Source of the DNA: Yamagishiella unicocca
Taxonomy: Eukaryota > Chlorophyta > Chlorophyceae > Chlamydomonadales > Volvocaceae
DNA: 64,000 nucleotides
NCBI GenBank assembly: GCA_003116995.1
Contig: BDSL01000065.1
Span: 95,001-159,000 of the forward strand
Direction: 5' to 3'
Shown here: positions 33,101-45,046 of the stretch, one piece after another
Layout: each line of letters starts with the position of its first letter
Position numbering within the stretch: the stretch's first letter is position 1
Notes under the pieces: model-generated
What the model was told of the DNA's origin: nothing
The model's input: only the letters and a program-made list of their open reading frames with translations
Database searches by the model: none
Made by a program: the position numbers and the translations under genes

Positions 33101-36100
33101 GAACGCCTCCATGCTGCCGCGGTCCAACTTCAACGCGTCCGTGAGGCCAAACACCGCCGGAGCCGCCGACGCCAACTCGTCCATGCGCTCCGCCGGCGCC
33201 GGCGGCGGTTTGAACGCCACGATGGCGTCAACGGCGACCGTTGGTACGGAGAGCGCCGGCGCCGCCGCCGCCGCCAACATCCTCCGCGTGCTGCGGCAGT
33301 GAGTGATGACCCCACTGGGGGGGAGGGGAGGAGAGGGGGGTTTACAGAAAAGAGGGGAGGGGTTAGGACGGGAGGAGAGGGGGGTTACAGGAAAGAGGGG
33401 GGGGAAGGGGAGTGGCATAAAAACCGTTGCACGACAAGGGTAGGATAGCTCGCGCATTGCCTCCGACCACATAGTTGTGGGCGCATGCTGGAGCGCTCTG
33501 GAGGGGAGGGGAGGTGATGGTGGTTACACAGGGCTGGTTGCTTCCTGTCAAACCTCACAGCTCTGAAGCGCGCTCGCCCAGCACCTGCCGATGATTGATT
33601 GCCTGTGTCCCAGGTAGTCGTCCACCACCCCGTGTCCGAGCTAGTCACAAAACATGCGCGCTCCTCGCGGTACAGTCCTTTCCCCAACGCATCTCCCCCC
33701 TCCCTGGACCCCCGCTATCCTATCCGCTTCGGTGCCGTACGTGCCGTGCGGCTCTCCTCGCCCCTCCCCCGCCATCCTATCCGTGTCAAGTAGCCGGTTC
33801 CTATGCCCCCCCCCCCGCAGGTGCGACGAGTTCGACGGCGAGCCCCTGGCTCACGTGTTCCTGCACCACGACGGCCGCCGCCTGGGGGTGCTGACCAAGC
33901 GGTCGCGCATGCTGGTGCTGGAGACCCGCAGCCTCAGCAGGGCGGAGCAGTTCCTGGGAATGAGGTGCAGGGAGGCGCCACTCAAGGCCACCTTCAGCCC
34001 GGGTGAGCACCCGCCTGCTGCTGCTGCTGCTGCTGCTACTGCTTGTTTGTTGCTTTTGGGGGGGCTGAGGGGCAGCGGGGGCCTGAGGAGGGGGGGATGC
34101 CGCCTCCCCTAAAACCCTACGCAACAGTGCCGCCCGCAAATAAGTCGCGATATGTGTTATGTGCGACAGGTTGCCGCCATGCAAATCCCAATCCCGGCCT
34201 CACTCGCGCCTCCCCTTGCTCGGCGCCCGGTGTGCCAAACGTTCCCCAATTATTTTACTCTGCAAAGACTCCGTTACACATTCGGCTAGAGCCCCACCGG
34301 GGCGATAATAAACAATGCAGGTAGGGAGAGGGTGAAGACGCACCGAAAAGTGCTGGCTTTGGACGATTACGGCTATAGTCGTTTGTTGCTGTCCATCGTC
34401 GGTGCGTCTTCCCCCTCTCCCTACCTGCCGCTAATCATAGCCGATATGGAAGAGTGGGCTAACGAGGAAAATTTGGATAGCATGATTCGTAAACTCGGAA
34501 AACCGTTACGTTTTCCTACTCAATGCCGACCCACGGGTTTCTCTCTCATATCCCGCAGACGGGCGCTACCTGGTGTGCGGCAGCGAGGACGGCAAGGTGG
34601 TCATCTGGGACGCGGACGGCGGTCCGCCCACGGTCCTGCCACACTTCGCCCTGGGGGGAGACACGGTGTACCAGGTGGGGTCTGTGGAGGCACGGCGGTG
34701 GGTTGCTTGGGTGCTAGGTGGTGGGCCCGGGGTGCCGCTGGCATGTGTTTCGTGCCGTGACACCACATCCCGGCTGGAAATCTGACCTCACCCCGCCCCT
34801 CCCCTGCGTCCTCCTGCACGCCGCGCTGTACGGCGTCGTACGATGTCGTATGATGTCGTACGCAGGTGGCCTGGAACCCCGTCTTCCACATCGCGGCGGT
34901 GTGCAGCTTCGCCTCCTGGGCCCCGATGCTGATGCTGGCGTACGACAGCCAGATGCCGGACATCGCGCTGCAGATCGGCCACAAGAACACCCTGGAGCTG
35001 ATGGGCAGGGAACGCAAGCACGTGAGTGCCGTACGTACGGCAGGGCGGCGGTGTACGACGGGGACGAAAGACGGCGCGGGTGTGGGGGTGTGTGTGGGGG
35101 GGTCGATTTCGCTTTCCTGTTCGCTTTCCTACGTTCAACCTACCTACAGCCCCGGAACCGACGCTGCGCCGTACCTGACGCCTCGGCCCCCTTGTTACCC
35201 TCCTTCCCCCGTAGACGGAGGTGGCGCGGAAGCGGTGGGACATCCCGGACCGCCTCACCCCGGAGTTCCTCCGGCTCATGCTCGACAGTATCCGCAGGTG
35301 TGGGCGACGTGTAGCATGCGTGTGTGTATTTGCCTACCTAGGCCCCAAGGCCCCTAAAACCCTAAAATGCCCTCCGGCCGAACCCAACCAAAGACAACCA
35401 CGTGTGTTTGGTGTTTGTTGTAAACAAAAAACGTGAGTTGTGCCGCGCCGGCCGGCCCACTTTCCGTCTTGAGGCAAGGAAGCAACCGCAACGCGCCGTT
35501 CGCGTGCCAGCCGTCCACGCAAGCACCCTGCGGCACGCGGCGGCCGCAACCACTAATCGCCAACCGCCTGCCGTTGCCGCAGGGACGCGCGCGATCGCGG
35601 CATCCTGGGCGGCGCCAACGACCCCCACGGCGACCACCTGGTGGTGCCGCAGAGCCGCATGGCGCAGCTGCGGAAGGAAGCAGAAGCCCGAGCCGCCGCC
35701 GCCGCCGCCGCCGGCGACGCGGCCGACGTGCCGGCTACGCCGTCGGCGCACGCGCCCGCACCGGCTGCCGGCGACGACGCTGCTGCCGGGCTGTTGGGCC
35801 TGCCGGACAGTCGCTTCCCATCCCCCGCTGCGCCGGCAGCGGACGGGGCCGAGGACCAGCTGCAGCGCACCGGCCGCCACAAGGCCAACGTCACCTTTGC
35901 AGACGACCTCCCACCACCTGCGTTTCAGGAACCGGCGGCGGAGCCGCCGGCACCGCCGCCGGAGCCGCCGGCACCGCCGCCGGAGCCCAAGCTACAGGAG
36001 TATCAGTGGTCGCATCCGCAGCAGCCCAAGCCGGCGGCTCTGTCGCCGGAAGGCCTCTGGCAGATGCGGCAGCAGCAGCAGCAGTTCGCTGCGCAGCAGC

Positions 36101-37080
36101 TCTACGCGCACCGGCAGCGGTACCCGCAGCAGGAGTTGTACTCACGGCAGCTGTACCAGCAGGATCAGCAGTACGTGTGGGACAAGCAGGTACAGCAGCC
36201 GGATGCGATGCAGTACTCGCAGATGCGGAGGGCGCTGGAGCTGGAGCGTCTGAATGCGGAGGAGATGAGGCGCTTCCCGCAGCACGCGCGCGACGCGCAG
36301 CTGCGGCAGTACGAGCACCAGCAGGTACGACAGTACGGACAGCCGTTGCCGTTCGAGGCGTTGCAGAGGGTGCAGCAGCAACAGTACGCGGAGCAGTACG
36401 AGCAGCTCAAGCTGAATGCACAGCAGCAGCCGTACGCGCAGCAGCTGCGGCAGCGGCAGCTGCTGCAGCAGCCGTACGCGCAGCAGCTGCGGCAGCGGCA
36501 GCTGCTGCAGCAGCAGATGCAGCAGCAGCAGTCGGCGATGCAGCTGAAAGAGTACGAGCAGCAGCAGCTGTACGGCCAGGCGCCTCTTCAACAGCAGCAG
36601 CAGCAGCAGACATACCTGCACCAGCAGCAGCAGCCGGCGCCGCAGTTCCCTCACTCGCTGCGGGTGCAACAACTCTACATGCAACCGCCGGCGCCATCTG
36701 CGGGGCCGCAACCGCAGTTTGGGCAACTGCAACAACCACAGTTCGGGCAACTGCAACCGCAGTTTGGGCAACAGCAACAACTACAACAACCGCAGTTTGG
36801 AGAGCAACAACTGCAGTTCGGGCAACCGCAGCCGCAGTTTGGGCAACAGCAGCAACCGCAGTTTGGGCAACAGCAACAACAGCAGTTTGGGCAACAACCG
36901 CAGTTTGGGCAACAGCAGCAACCGCAGTTTGGGCAACAACAACAACTACCGCAGTTTGGGCAACAACAACAACTACCGCAGTTTGGACAACGGCAATTGC
37001 CGGTCGGGCAACAACAACAACCGCAGTACGCAACCCAGGCGCAGTACGTTCAGCCGCAATATGTGCAGCCGGTGTACTGA
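26039..37080 (+). CDS. AHI1: Jouberin (AHI1) homologue with glutamine-rich tail, about 1720 aa
   Basis: Jouberin is a ciliary transition-zone protein needed for ciliary assembly and protein entry. Exons: 26039-26168, 26267-26893, 27199-27377, 27597-27731, 28507-28635, 28939-29028, 29419-29605, 29775-29980, 30112-30208, 30416-30534, 30896-31040, 31353-31957, 32265-32348, 32568-32655, 32992-33298, 33821-34002, 34559-34674, 34866-35021, 35215-35297, 35583-37080; phase closes throughout. The N-terminus is Ala/Pro-rich. The family signature DPLLTNPVVRIHCLDGSTGQY (about residues 316-336), then PPVQTEPFDLL and HLVAWAFLRP, match the region before the jouberin propeller. Seven WD40 blades follow (about 640-1190), including ITASADGTAKVW, VATGAYDGTVRLW and LVCGSEDGKVVIWD. 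The animal SH3 domain is not seen; instead there is a Gln-rich tail of about 500 residues. Intron 30535-30895 begins with GC. Confidence 0.9.
27783..27963 (+). repeat. Two tandem family A copies
   Basis: Copies at 27783-27850 and 27897-27963 lie in one AHI1 intron, separated by a G-rich spacer. Partial copies occur at 28240-28275 and 28750-28803 nearby, making these introns the densest site of the family. Confidence 0.7.
28661..28687 (-). repeat. Intronic repeat family C
   Basis: Reverse copy (GAATCCGCGAATCCACGGCC) 25 bases after the 5' splice site of the AHI1 intron at 28636. Confidence 0.6.
28750..28803 (+). repeat. Intronic repeat family A
   Basis: Copy in the AHI1 intron 28636-28938, ending in GATGCATGCATGCATGG, where the usual GCATGC is expanded. 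Confidence 0.65.
30552..30590 (-). repeat. Intronic repeat family D
   Basis: In the plus-strand sense reads GATGAG-like, GGAGACCCGTGGGTCGGC, CTGAATATGAAAA, 17 bases after the GC 5' splice site of AHI1 intron 30535-30895. Confidence 0.6.
33412..33490 (+). repeat. Intronic repeat family B
   Basis: Complete copy in the AHI1 intron 33299-33820, from GGCATAAAAACCG to GGGCGCATGC. Confidence 0.7.
34519..34558 (+). repeat. Intronic repeat family D at a 3' splice site
   Basis: TCAATGCCGACCCACGGGTT then CTCTCATA and CCCGCAG: the repeat runs straight into the AG of the AHI1 intron ending at 34558. Confidence 0.7.
35583..37080 (+). other. AHI1: Glutamine-rich C-terminal exon of AHI1
   Basis: One exon of 1498 bases encodes an Ala/Pro-rich part, the motif RHKANVTFADDLPPP, and then about 330 residues dominated by Gln. 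The end consists of short tandem units of the type PQFGQQQQ or LPQFGQQQQ, and an earlier duplicated unit covers about 36419-36512 (QQPYAQQLRQRQLLQ twice). The exon stays open in its frame for 500 codons and ends with TGA at 37078-37080. Such tails are typical of phase-separating or scaffold proteins, but no role can be read from the sequence. Confidence 0.85.
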
Positions 37081-38693
37081 TGGGTTGTCAGACGCGCGTC
37101 TTCGACATGCTGGATGGATGGGGGGTGGGCGGAGGAGGCGGCGCGGGTTGCCGCACTTGCTATTTGGCAGCAAGCGCGGGGACGGCCCCTCAGCGTCCAT
37201 GTCACGGCACTCAGACGGATGGGAGCAAAACGCAGGATGTTGTCGAGGGGGAGGCGGAAGTAAGCACTGCGCTTCGTACGGATAATAATGGGAGCGAAGG
37301 ATGTCTTGAACAGGGTGTTGGCCTGCTGGGAAAGCTGGATGCCACCACCAGAGAGCAGGTAATGGAAACGCAGAAGCTGGACCTAGCTGGCGGCGTTAAG
37401 GAGGAAGATGCAGCATGGAGGAGCGATCAAGCAAGCGAGCAGTAGTAATTGCGTAAATAGTAACTGTGACAATGCGCGCCAGACACGAAGGCAGCTAGGG
37501 CCATCAGGTCGGACAGTGGTGTCGCGTGTGCTTGTGCTCATACCGTACATGTCGCAAGGGGTCCTGCCCAAGTGCCTCCGAGGAGAGGGCAGCCAGCAAG
37601 GAGCGATCGTGTCGCCGTGTGTTCGTGACTCTGATGTGATAGTTATGGAATGGTGGCGGGCTGGGGGCACCCGGAGGGTGGCATGCATGGCCGTGGAAGT
37701 CGCGTAGTTAGGAATACTGGTTGGGTTCTTACTTCTATTTATTTATTAACCTGCTGGGAAAGTCTTCTGCGTTTCGAGGCGGCGCAGATCCGCGTGTAAC
37801 GCCAACCATGTAGCTAGGTAGGGTCCATGCCCGCAAACCCAACCGGCGGACACCAGCCGCACACTTTGTAACGAGAGCGCGCGGAGTCCGGTGTTGAGGG
37901 GCCAGCTAGGCGGGTGTGCAGCGCGACAGGACTCCGGTGCGCTTCGTCAAATCATACCTCGGCGGCATACGAATGACTATGCCCGGCTGCCATCAGCCGG
38001 TTGCATCTCATGACGGTGTAATGGGAGCCCGTAACAGAGGCGTGGAAACACGCCGGCTTGGCCATGTTATCCGCCCGCGGTCTGCTGGCCCCACTGCATA
38101 ACGATTTATTCTCATCGGTCCGCCGTCCGTTTCCGTAAGTCGCATGTCGACAGTGGGCCTGGGCATCCAGTAGGGGCAGTGGTGCGCGCCGTACCAATGA
38201 CGCTCTGCCTCGGGCGCAGACGGCCGTCATGCAGTCCTAGCAGGCCGTTACCATGGAGGAGCGCTGTCATGTTTGGAGCGCCTGTGACGGCTCGCTGCCA
38301 TGGCAGCGCGCTGAGGTCATCGGCAGGATATCCGACCCACTGGAAGGCCGAGCGGCAGTGGTAGGACCACAGTTTAGCATAAAATACCTATTCGCCCCAA
38401 CGCTTAGGACGACGTGTGCGTGCGCGTTCCTTTTCACAGCAAGTAGCTTCAAGACAACCCTTTCGGCGCAACTCAGAGAGCCGCCTACTGTCGTGACCGG
38501 CTGGTGCACTACTTTTCTAAGGGAAAAGTCTTAGGCCCCGAGGTTGTGTAGGCAGGGGTCACGTCGGGGGTCACAGCAAGACTGTACGGATTCCCGCGTA
38601 TTTCTTAGCAAGCATGACATGTTACGCAGATCACCAAATCGCACCATAATAATGCCGATAAGTTGCACGATCATGGATTAGTGCTAGGCAGCA
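37081..38693. other. Intergenic: 3' region of AHI1 and promoter side of the SUMO protease gene
   Basis: The first 370 bases remain open in one AHI1-shadow frame but lack coding motifs and are best read as 3' UTR. A candidate TGTAA signal lies at 37795-37799 and another at 37867-37871. The rest is AT-richer, without recognisable genes or RNA genes. Confidence 0.5.
37795..37799 (+). terminator. Candidate polyadenylation signal TGTAA for AHI1
   Basis: First TGTAA seen after the AHI1 stop codon, about 715 bases downstream. Placement is by motif only. Confidence 0.4.
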
Positions 38694-41600
38694 ATGCACT
38701 TCCAGCAGATTTTAAGCGGGGCTGCCAGATGGATTGCGAACTTGACCCCGCTCACCGGGAAAAAGCGGAGCCGCGATGATGGGGACGCCTGTGACCTTGA
38801 GCCACAGCGAAAGTCGCAGGCGAGCGGACAGGTTCAACCAAGGGCCACGGTTGTGGATTTAGTGCAGTCCTCGCCAGCGACTGTCGCAACTGCAGCAGAG
38901 GCAGCTTTGGGCTCCTTAACGCCTGCTGCTGGAACTGGATCGGGAGCCACGCCTGCTGCTTCCTCAAACGCGTCGTTCAGCTTTGGCATGGCTGGACGGG
39001 TCCAGGAGCTGCTGCCGTCCCGGCTTAGCGACGGAGTCCCCGTGCCACAAGGCAGCATCGAGCCCACGCTACAACCCATGGGACACGATCAGCAGCAACC
39101 GAAGCCGGACGGGAGGTTGAGCGGCATCGGGGTCGCTGACCATGCCCGCCAGGATCCTCGTGTCGCTGCCGAGAACCACAACATCGGGTTGGCCGCGCAA
39201 GTAGGCGGCACAGGAACCGGTTTGCGGCGGCCGTTGCCGCCTTCTCGGCCGCGCCAGCAAGGCAGCGGCCCTGCGCCGTACGCGCAGCCGCGCACCGGTG
39301 CTGCGGGCCCGCAGTCCGCTTACCGCGGCGCGCACGTCACTCCCGGCGCGGCGCAGTATTACGGCGGGGCCCCGCAGCAGCCAAGCCACTCTGGCACTCC
39401 GGGCGGCGTGAGCGCGCTGCCGCGGCAGCTCTTCGGCACGCCTGACAGCACCCGGCGCCAGCTCGGCAGCCTAAACCTGGGCGGCAGCGCTTCCCGCGGG
39501 CCCGCTGTGCTCCCCGCCGGGCACCGGCCCAGCACCAGCTACGCAGCGGCTGCGGCGGCCGCTATGCCGCCACCGCAGGCGGACTACGCGGCTTCGGGAC
39601 AGCACCGACAGGTGGGTGGATTCGAATCGTAAGCACTATGGATCTTGTAGCAAGCGTTCACCATGGGCGCGGCCGAGAGGACTACACCGGCTCCGCTCGA
39701 GGAGTGTATCGAGCGGCGCGGAGGACTAATTGCCAGGAGGGATGCACCCCTCGGTGGGACCAGGGGCGGACTGAGGACAGCCAGGTCGGCCTGCCCAGCC
39801 TGGCACGCTACTTCGGTCCACGATCGATACATCATGCTGTCGCGTGATGTGCACACCCCGCTCGGCCCCCATCATGCCCTTCCCTGCCGCGCTCCTGACT
39901 TCCGACCCCCTCCCTGGACCGCAGCTGGCGCTGCTGCAGCGGCAGCCGGTGCCCTTCGCGCAGTCCTTCACGGCGATGCAGGGCGAGCTGGCGGTGGCGG
40001 GGCGGGGGGGCATCACGGGAGACCAGCTGCGGCTGCTGCTGGCCAAGTATGAGGTGGGTGGAGCGCATCGTGGGGTGGAGCCGGGTGGGGTCAGTTGGAC
40101 GGGTGGGTATGAGGGGGGTGGGGGGTGGGCGGCGGCGGGGCCACCACGTATACAACAACTCCACGAACCCTGTCCGCCACTACTTGCTGCTCCTCGCCCG
40201 CCCTTAGCTCCGAAACCGTGAGCCGCCCTCGTCACCCCCACCCCACTCCCCCGCGCGTGCAATGCAAACCGTATGCACCAAACGCTGCCTAATCCCGTTT
40301 TTACTTTCTTCAATGCCGACCCGTGGGTCTCCTCTCACACGCCGCTCCTCCCCCCACTGCGCCCGCACAGGCCGAGCACCGCCACCGCAGGCCCCCCGGC
40401 GTCCCTCTGCGGGAGGACGGCGGCTACGTGGCGGGTGATGCCGAGGAGGCGGACTGCGCGGTGGCGGTCAAGGCGCAGGAGGCGAGGGACCTGAGCGCGC
40501 GCATGCGCTCGGCGCTGAGCAGCGCGATGAGGGCCGCCAGCAGCGACGCGCGGGTGGTGGCGGCGGCCAGCGGCGGGGTGGCGGCGCGGGCCTCGCTGGC
40601 GGTGAGCCAGGCGGTGGCGGGGGCGGACACGGTGGCGGCGATTGGGCGCAAGGTGCGGGGGGGAGATGAGGGGGGCTGCAAAGGGGGGGGGGGCGTAGTA
40701 GACCCGGTTATAATGACAGAAGAAATGGAGGGCAGAAACGTACGGGGGAGACGGGGGAGTGGGTGGGCGAAGAGGGGGTGGAGGGGGGGCGCAGTGAAGC
40801 GGGGAAAAGAGGGGAGAAGGACTGCCTGGAGGAGGGTGGCGGGGGGCGGGCGGCGGAGGCGTATAGCAGAGAGGGGCAGGCAGCTGCGTTGCCTTGGGGG
40901 CGGGCGGGTGGGAGTTGGTTGGGGTGCGTGGGCGGGCTTGTGAGCAGCAGTCGGTGCATATGCCCCTGCCTCCCGAACGATCTAATCCTCGCCTGCCTAT
41001 CCTCGCGCTGCCCCGCATCCCCCCCTCCCGCCGCACCTCTGATCCCCCCCAGCTGGCGGCTCACGACCAGGCGGTGCAGCGGGTGCGGCGGGACGGCGAG
41101 GAGGGCGCCAGGCGACAGGTGGAGGCGGCCAAGGTGCGCGTGTGGAGGGAAGGGCGGGGAAAGCCCGTGTACTAGGAGGCCATGAGTGTGTGGGGGGGGG
41201 TGGGGGGGAGCAGGGGGGGACCCGGCAGGGCGAAGGAACGACCGGCTTGGTGTGGGTGGGGCGGAAAGGGCGCCACTGGCGGTGGAAGTCTTGGATTGGC
41301 CGTGGGGGTGAAGCTGCCCAGCAGCCGGCAGCTGGCGGGGTGGGTTGGTGGTGGCATAAAAACCGTTGACGCAAAAAGGACAGGATAGTTGGCGCAGGGT
41401 CGTCGGACACCTAGTTTGTGGGCGCATGCCGGGCGGGGTGGGGGGGTGTCAGGGTGCGAGGCAGTGGGGGAAAGGCTACGAGGGGTGGCAGTAGGCGGGG
41501 AGTCGCTGGAGGTGTGATCGCCCCCGTTGCGCAGCTGAGGTGCTGCGGCTGGCGCGTCGTGTGTGAGTAGGGTGCTGCCACCACTCCCATCTCTCCCCAC

Positions 41601-44600
41601 CCACTGCACCTCACCTCACTGCACCTCACCCACCCACCCACCCGCTCGGGCAGGCGGCCGAGGAAGCGCAGCGGGCGCAGCTGGAGCAGCAGCGGCGGCG
41701 CCAGCAGGACCGCGGCCGCCTGCCCGCCCCTGGAGCCATGGCGCCGCCGGGGCCGAAGAGCCGGCCGGCCCCAGCGCCACACCCTGCCGCCCGGCCGCCA
41801 CCCGCCGGCAGAGGCCGGGCCCCCCCCGCCCGGCCTCCGCCCGCAGCCGCCGCGGGCGACGAGGTGATGGACCTGGTCAGCAGCGACGAGGAGGAGGAGG
41901 AGGAGCAGGAAGAGGAGGAGGAGCAGGAGGAGGAAGAGGAGGAGGAGAGGAGCGAGGAGGTGGGCGGGGGGCGGGTGGGTGCGGTTCGCCTGGCGGGGAA
42001 GGGAGGGGGAAGGCGGCGCGGGGTGTGGCTGGAATACCCGTCGTGCCACTGCAGCTCTCCTCCTGCGCTCCCCCCGAGTCGAGGGAAGCCGCTCTCATCG
42101 TCATCGTCAGAGGTGAGGGGCCCAGCCTCCGAGACTACCCTTCCCCCGAGACTACCTCCGCACGCAGCTCCCCTCTGTTCGGACCAGTCCCCAGCAGTAG
42201 CCCACACGGCACGGCGCGGCACGGCACACAAAGACACACTGCCCCCGCCCCCGTCCCCACCCGCGTCCACCCTCTCCGCCAGGCGGAGGACGACGTGTAC
42301 GGCGCCGAGTACGGTGCGTACGGCAACGAGGCGCGGGGCGGCGGCAACGGCGCTCTGCGTCACGCCACCCGCCCCGAGCGCTCCACCTGGCGGCGCACGC
42401 TGGACTGCTGCGCCCCCGGCGAGGAGGTGCTGCTGGAGTTCCGGCCCAACCCCGCCACCGACATCAAGCTGCCGCGGGAGAAGCTGCAGTGCATGGAGGT
42501 GGCGACCTGGCTGAATGACGAGGTTATCAACCTCTACATGCTGCTGCTGCAGGTGCGCAGCGTGCTGTCGTGCTGAGGGGGCGCGCTGCAGCGTGTGCCT
42601 CTTCTGGAGGAGGAGGGACAGGCTGCAGCGCTCCCCCCCCACCCCGGCTACCCTAGACGGCCTTCTCTTTGGTACACGGGTTTTCCTTGCAACCCCACAC
42701 TTCGCAAGGGAGCCTCCTGGGGATTTATAGGGGTGAACCTACGAAAATTGGCTCTCAGCCCTGAACCCCGACTAGCTTCTAAGTTGGCTCTCAGCCCTGA
42801 ACCCCGACCACCTGCCTCCCCCCCTGGGCGCAACTCCGGTGCCCTGGGTGTGTTCATTGGCTCGGGGGTCCTTGCCCACCCCCCTGCGCCGTGAGCTCCC
42901 TGCCGTCGCACCGCCAAAGCTAATCCTTCCACCCAGCTGCCTCACCCGCCATCCGTACCCTACCTGGCGCCATGTCGATGATGATGTTGGTGTTGGTGAC
43001 GCGCACATGCACAGGCCCGCGACACCCGGTTGCGGAGCAGAGTAACAGCAGACGGAGCGGCGGCGGGCGGCGGCGGGCGCGGCGGTGGCGGCAGCGGTGG
43101 CGGCAGCGGCCACCTCCGTGGCGTGCGGAGCATCCCTGTACCCGCACCTCGCTGCCACTTCTTCAACAGCTTCTTCTACAACAAGCTCTTCCAGGTAACT
43201 CACCCGGTGGGGGGGTGTTGGAAGTGGTGCTGCAGATGGCGTGGTGGGGGGGGCGGGAGGGTTTTAGCCTTTTAGGGTTTAGGACCGACCGGAGGTGGTT
43301 GAGGGTGGCAGGCCGCTGCTCGGCAGGATGGGAATGGCAGCGGTGTGGGGTGTGGCGGTGGCTCGGAAGCAAGGAAAGGAGCGAGGTGCGAGGAGCGAAA
43401 ACGTTTGGGCCCCGGTGTGGAGGGCGGGGCGGTCCAATGGTCCCACACCTCGCGTTGCGGTGCAGTTTGTTCCCGGCTGAAGCCCTCCTCCACTACCGAC
43501 TATGTCCAAATGTATGTTAATGTGTGTTTACGTGTATGTGTGTGTGCGTTTGCACGTCACTAACATCATATGTGTGTGTGTGTTTGTCGCTGCTGCCGCT
43601 GCCGGCACAGGACGACGGGTCGTACAACTACGCCAACGTGCGCCGCTGGACCCTTCCCGTGAGGCTCAAGAATAACCTGCAGGTGGGGGGGGTTGGATGG
43701 GGTGTGTGAGTAATGGGGGGGGAGGGCTGATGGGGGGGGGCTGGAAGCGTGGGTTAGTGCGAGGGCGTCGGGATCTCGGTAGGAAGCCGTGCTGGTGTGT
43801 TTCGGGTCCGGTGCGCGGACAGCACCACGTGCGCGAGCACGGACACCACCAAACACCCCCGGTTCTATTATTGTAAACCCCCATCCCCCCACCTTCCCGC
43901 CCCAGGAGTCCCCCGGCTTGCTGGATCTGGACCGCATCATCTTCCCCATCCACAAGGGCGTCCACTGGACCTGTGCGGTGGTGGACCTGCGGGAGAAGGC
44001 GGTGAGGTACTACGACTCGCTCAAGGTGGGTGGGGGCGGACGAGGGGGAGGGAACCCGGGGGGAGCCGCTGCCGGGTGGGGTTGCGGGGCGAGGTGTGGA
44101 CGGGGGGGGGGCGTAAAGACCGGTGATACTATTCGGATATAATAGCTGGCGCATTGGAACAAGGGGGTGATTGCCTGGGAACAATATACAGTGGAGTTCA
44201 GGTCGAGGCGACCGTCGGGTGTCAGCGGCTAGGTGGGGGCTTGGGGGAGGTGTGTTTGTTTTGTCACGCCAGTGACTGGCAGCGACGTGCGTGTACGGCA
44301 GCAGCGAGCGCGCCCAACCAAACCGCTGCCGCCCTGGCCCCGGCCTCTTCCTCCTCCCGCTCGCAAACCGCTCCAGGGAGAGGACCACGCGCTGGTACGG
44401 CACCTGCTCAGCTGGGTGTCCGACGAGTCTGCCGACAAGCTCAAGCAGCGGTGGGGCGGGCGGGGGCGAGGGAGGGGGCAGCGGGGGCGAGGGAGGGGGT
44501 AGCGGGGAAGGGAAGGCGGAAGGAGGGCGGCGGGTCGGCCAGGCATCATGCACTATGCACCCGACCGGCCTCCTCCTCGGGATACCGTTCTCAACCCCCT

Positions 44601-45046
44601 GCTCGCCCCACCTTTACACTATGGTGTAGATCATAAAACCTCACCCGACCCCGAAAAACGCTACATCACCGTAGGGGCCTCCTCGGCGTTTTACACCATA
44701 TGCGGTACACCACCGCCCCGTCGCCACCGCCCCTGCCTTGCGCCCCCCCCCCCACCCTGCCGGGGGGATTCGCGGATTCACTTATCAACCCCCCCCCCCT
44801 GCCGACCCACGGGTCTTCTCGCCCCATCCCTTCCCCCTGCCGCCCCTCAGGTGGGACACGTCCAAGTGGCGGCTGGAGTTCCCCAAGAACATCCCGGAGC
44901 AGCGCAACGGCTGCGACTGCGGCGTGTTCACCATCATGTTTGCGGACCGGCTGGGCGCGGGGCTGCCGCTGGACTTCCGCCAGGAGGAGATGGACCTGCT
45001 GAGGGTGCAGGTGCTGCACCGGATAGTGCAGATGCGGGTGGACTGA
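38694..45046 (+). CDS. ULP1/SENP-type SUMO protease (peptidase family C48), about 875 aa
   Basis: Cleaves SUMO precursors or SUMO conjugates. Exons: 38694-39611, 39925-40053, 40371-40652, 41053-41133, 41654-41959, 42283-42552, 43015-43194, 43611-43682, 43906-44025, 44377-44450, 44851-45046; every junction keeps phase. The C-terminal catalytic domain shows WLNDEVINLYMLLLQ, CHFFNSFFYNKLFQ, DRIIFPIHKGVHWTCAVVD with catalytic His766, YYDSL with Asp783, and PEQRNGCDCGVF with oxyanion Gln828 and nucleophile Cys834. The Gln-to-Cys spacing of six is that of Ulp1. The long N-terminus is disordered, with a basic KKRSR (23-27) and two SUMO-interacting-like cores, VVDLV (53-57) and VMDLV (541-545); the second is followed by a long Asp/Glu run. 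A Gly-rich insert precedes CHFFNSFF. Nuclear location is inferred. A possible extra exon near 42054-42110 does not fit the phase and was left out. Confidence 0.92.
40309..40340 (+). repeat. Intronic repeat family D
   Basis: TTCAATGCCGACCCGTGGGT then CTCCTCTCACAC, 30 bases before the 3' splice site at 40370 of the SUMO protease gene. Confidence 0.65.
41351..41430 (+). repeat. Intronic repeat family B, full copy
   Basis: Best preserved copy, in an intron of the SUMO protease gene, with both terminal GGCAT and ATGCC. A decayed copy follows in the same gene at 44111-44157. Confidence 0.75.

Noticed and set aside
35433..37445. 670-codon open frame in another plus-strand frame over the AHI1 tail
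   Set aside because: Ala/Val-rich shadow of the CAG-rich glutamine exon; it does not join the WD40 exons in phase.
42054..42111. Possible extra exon of the SUMO protease encoding a Ser-rich SSSSSE end
   Set aside because: Its splice sites do not give compatible phases with both neighbours, whereas direct joining of 41959 to 42283 does.
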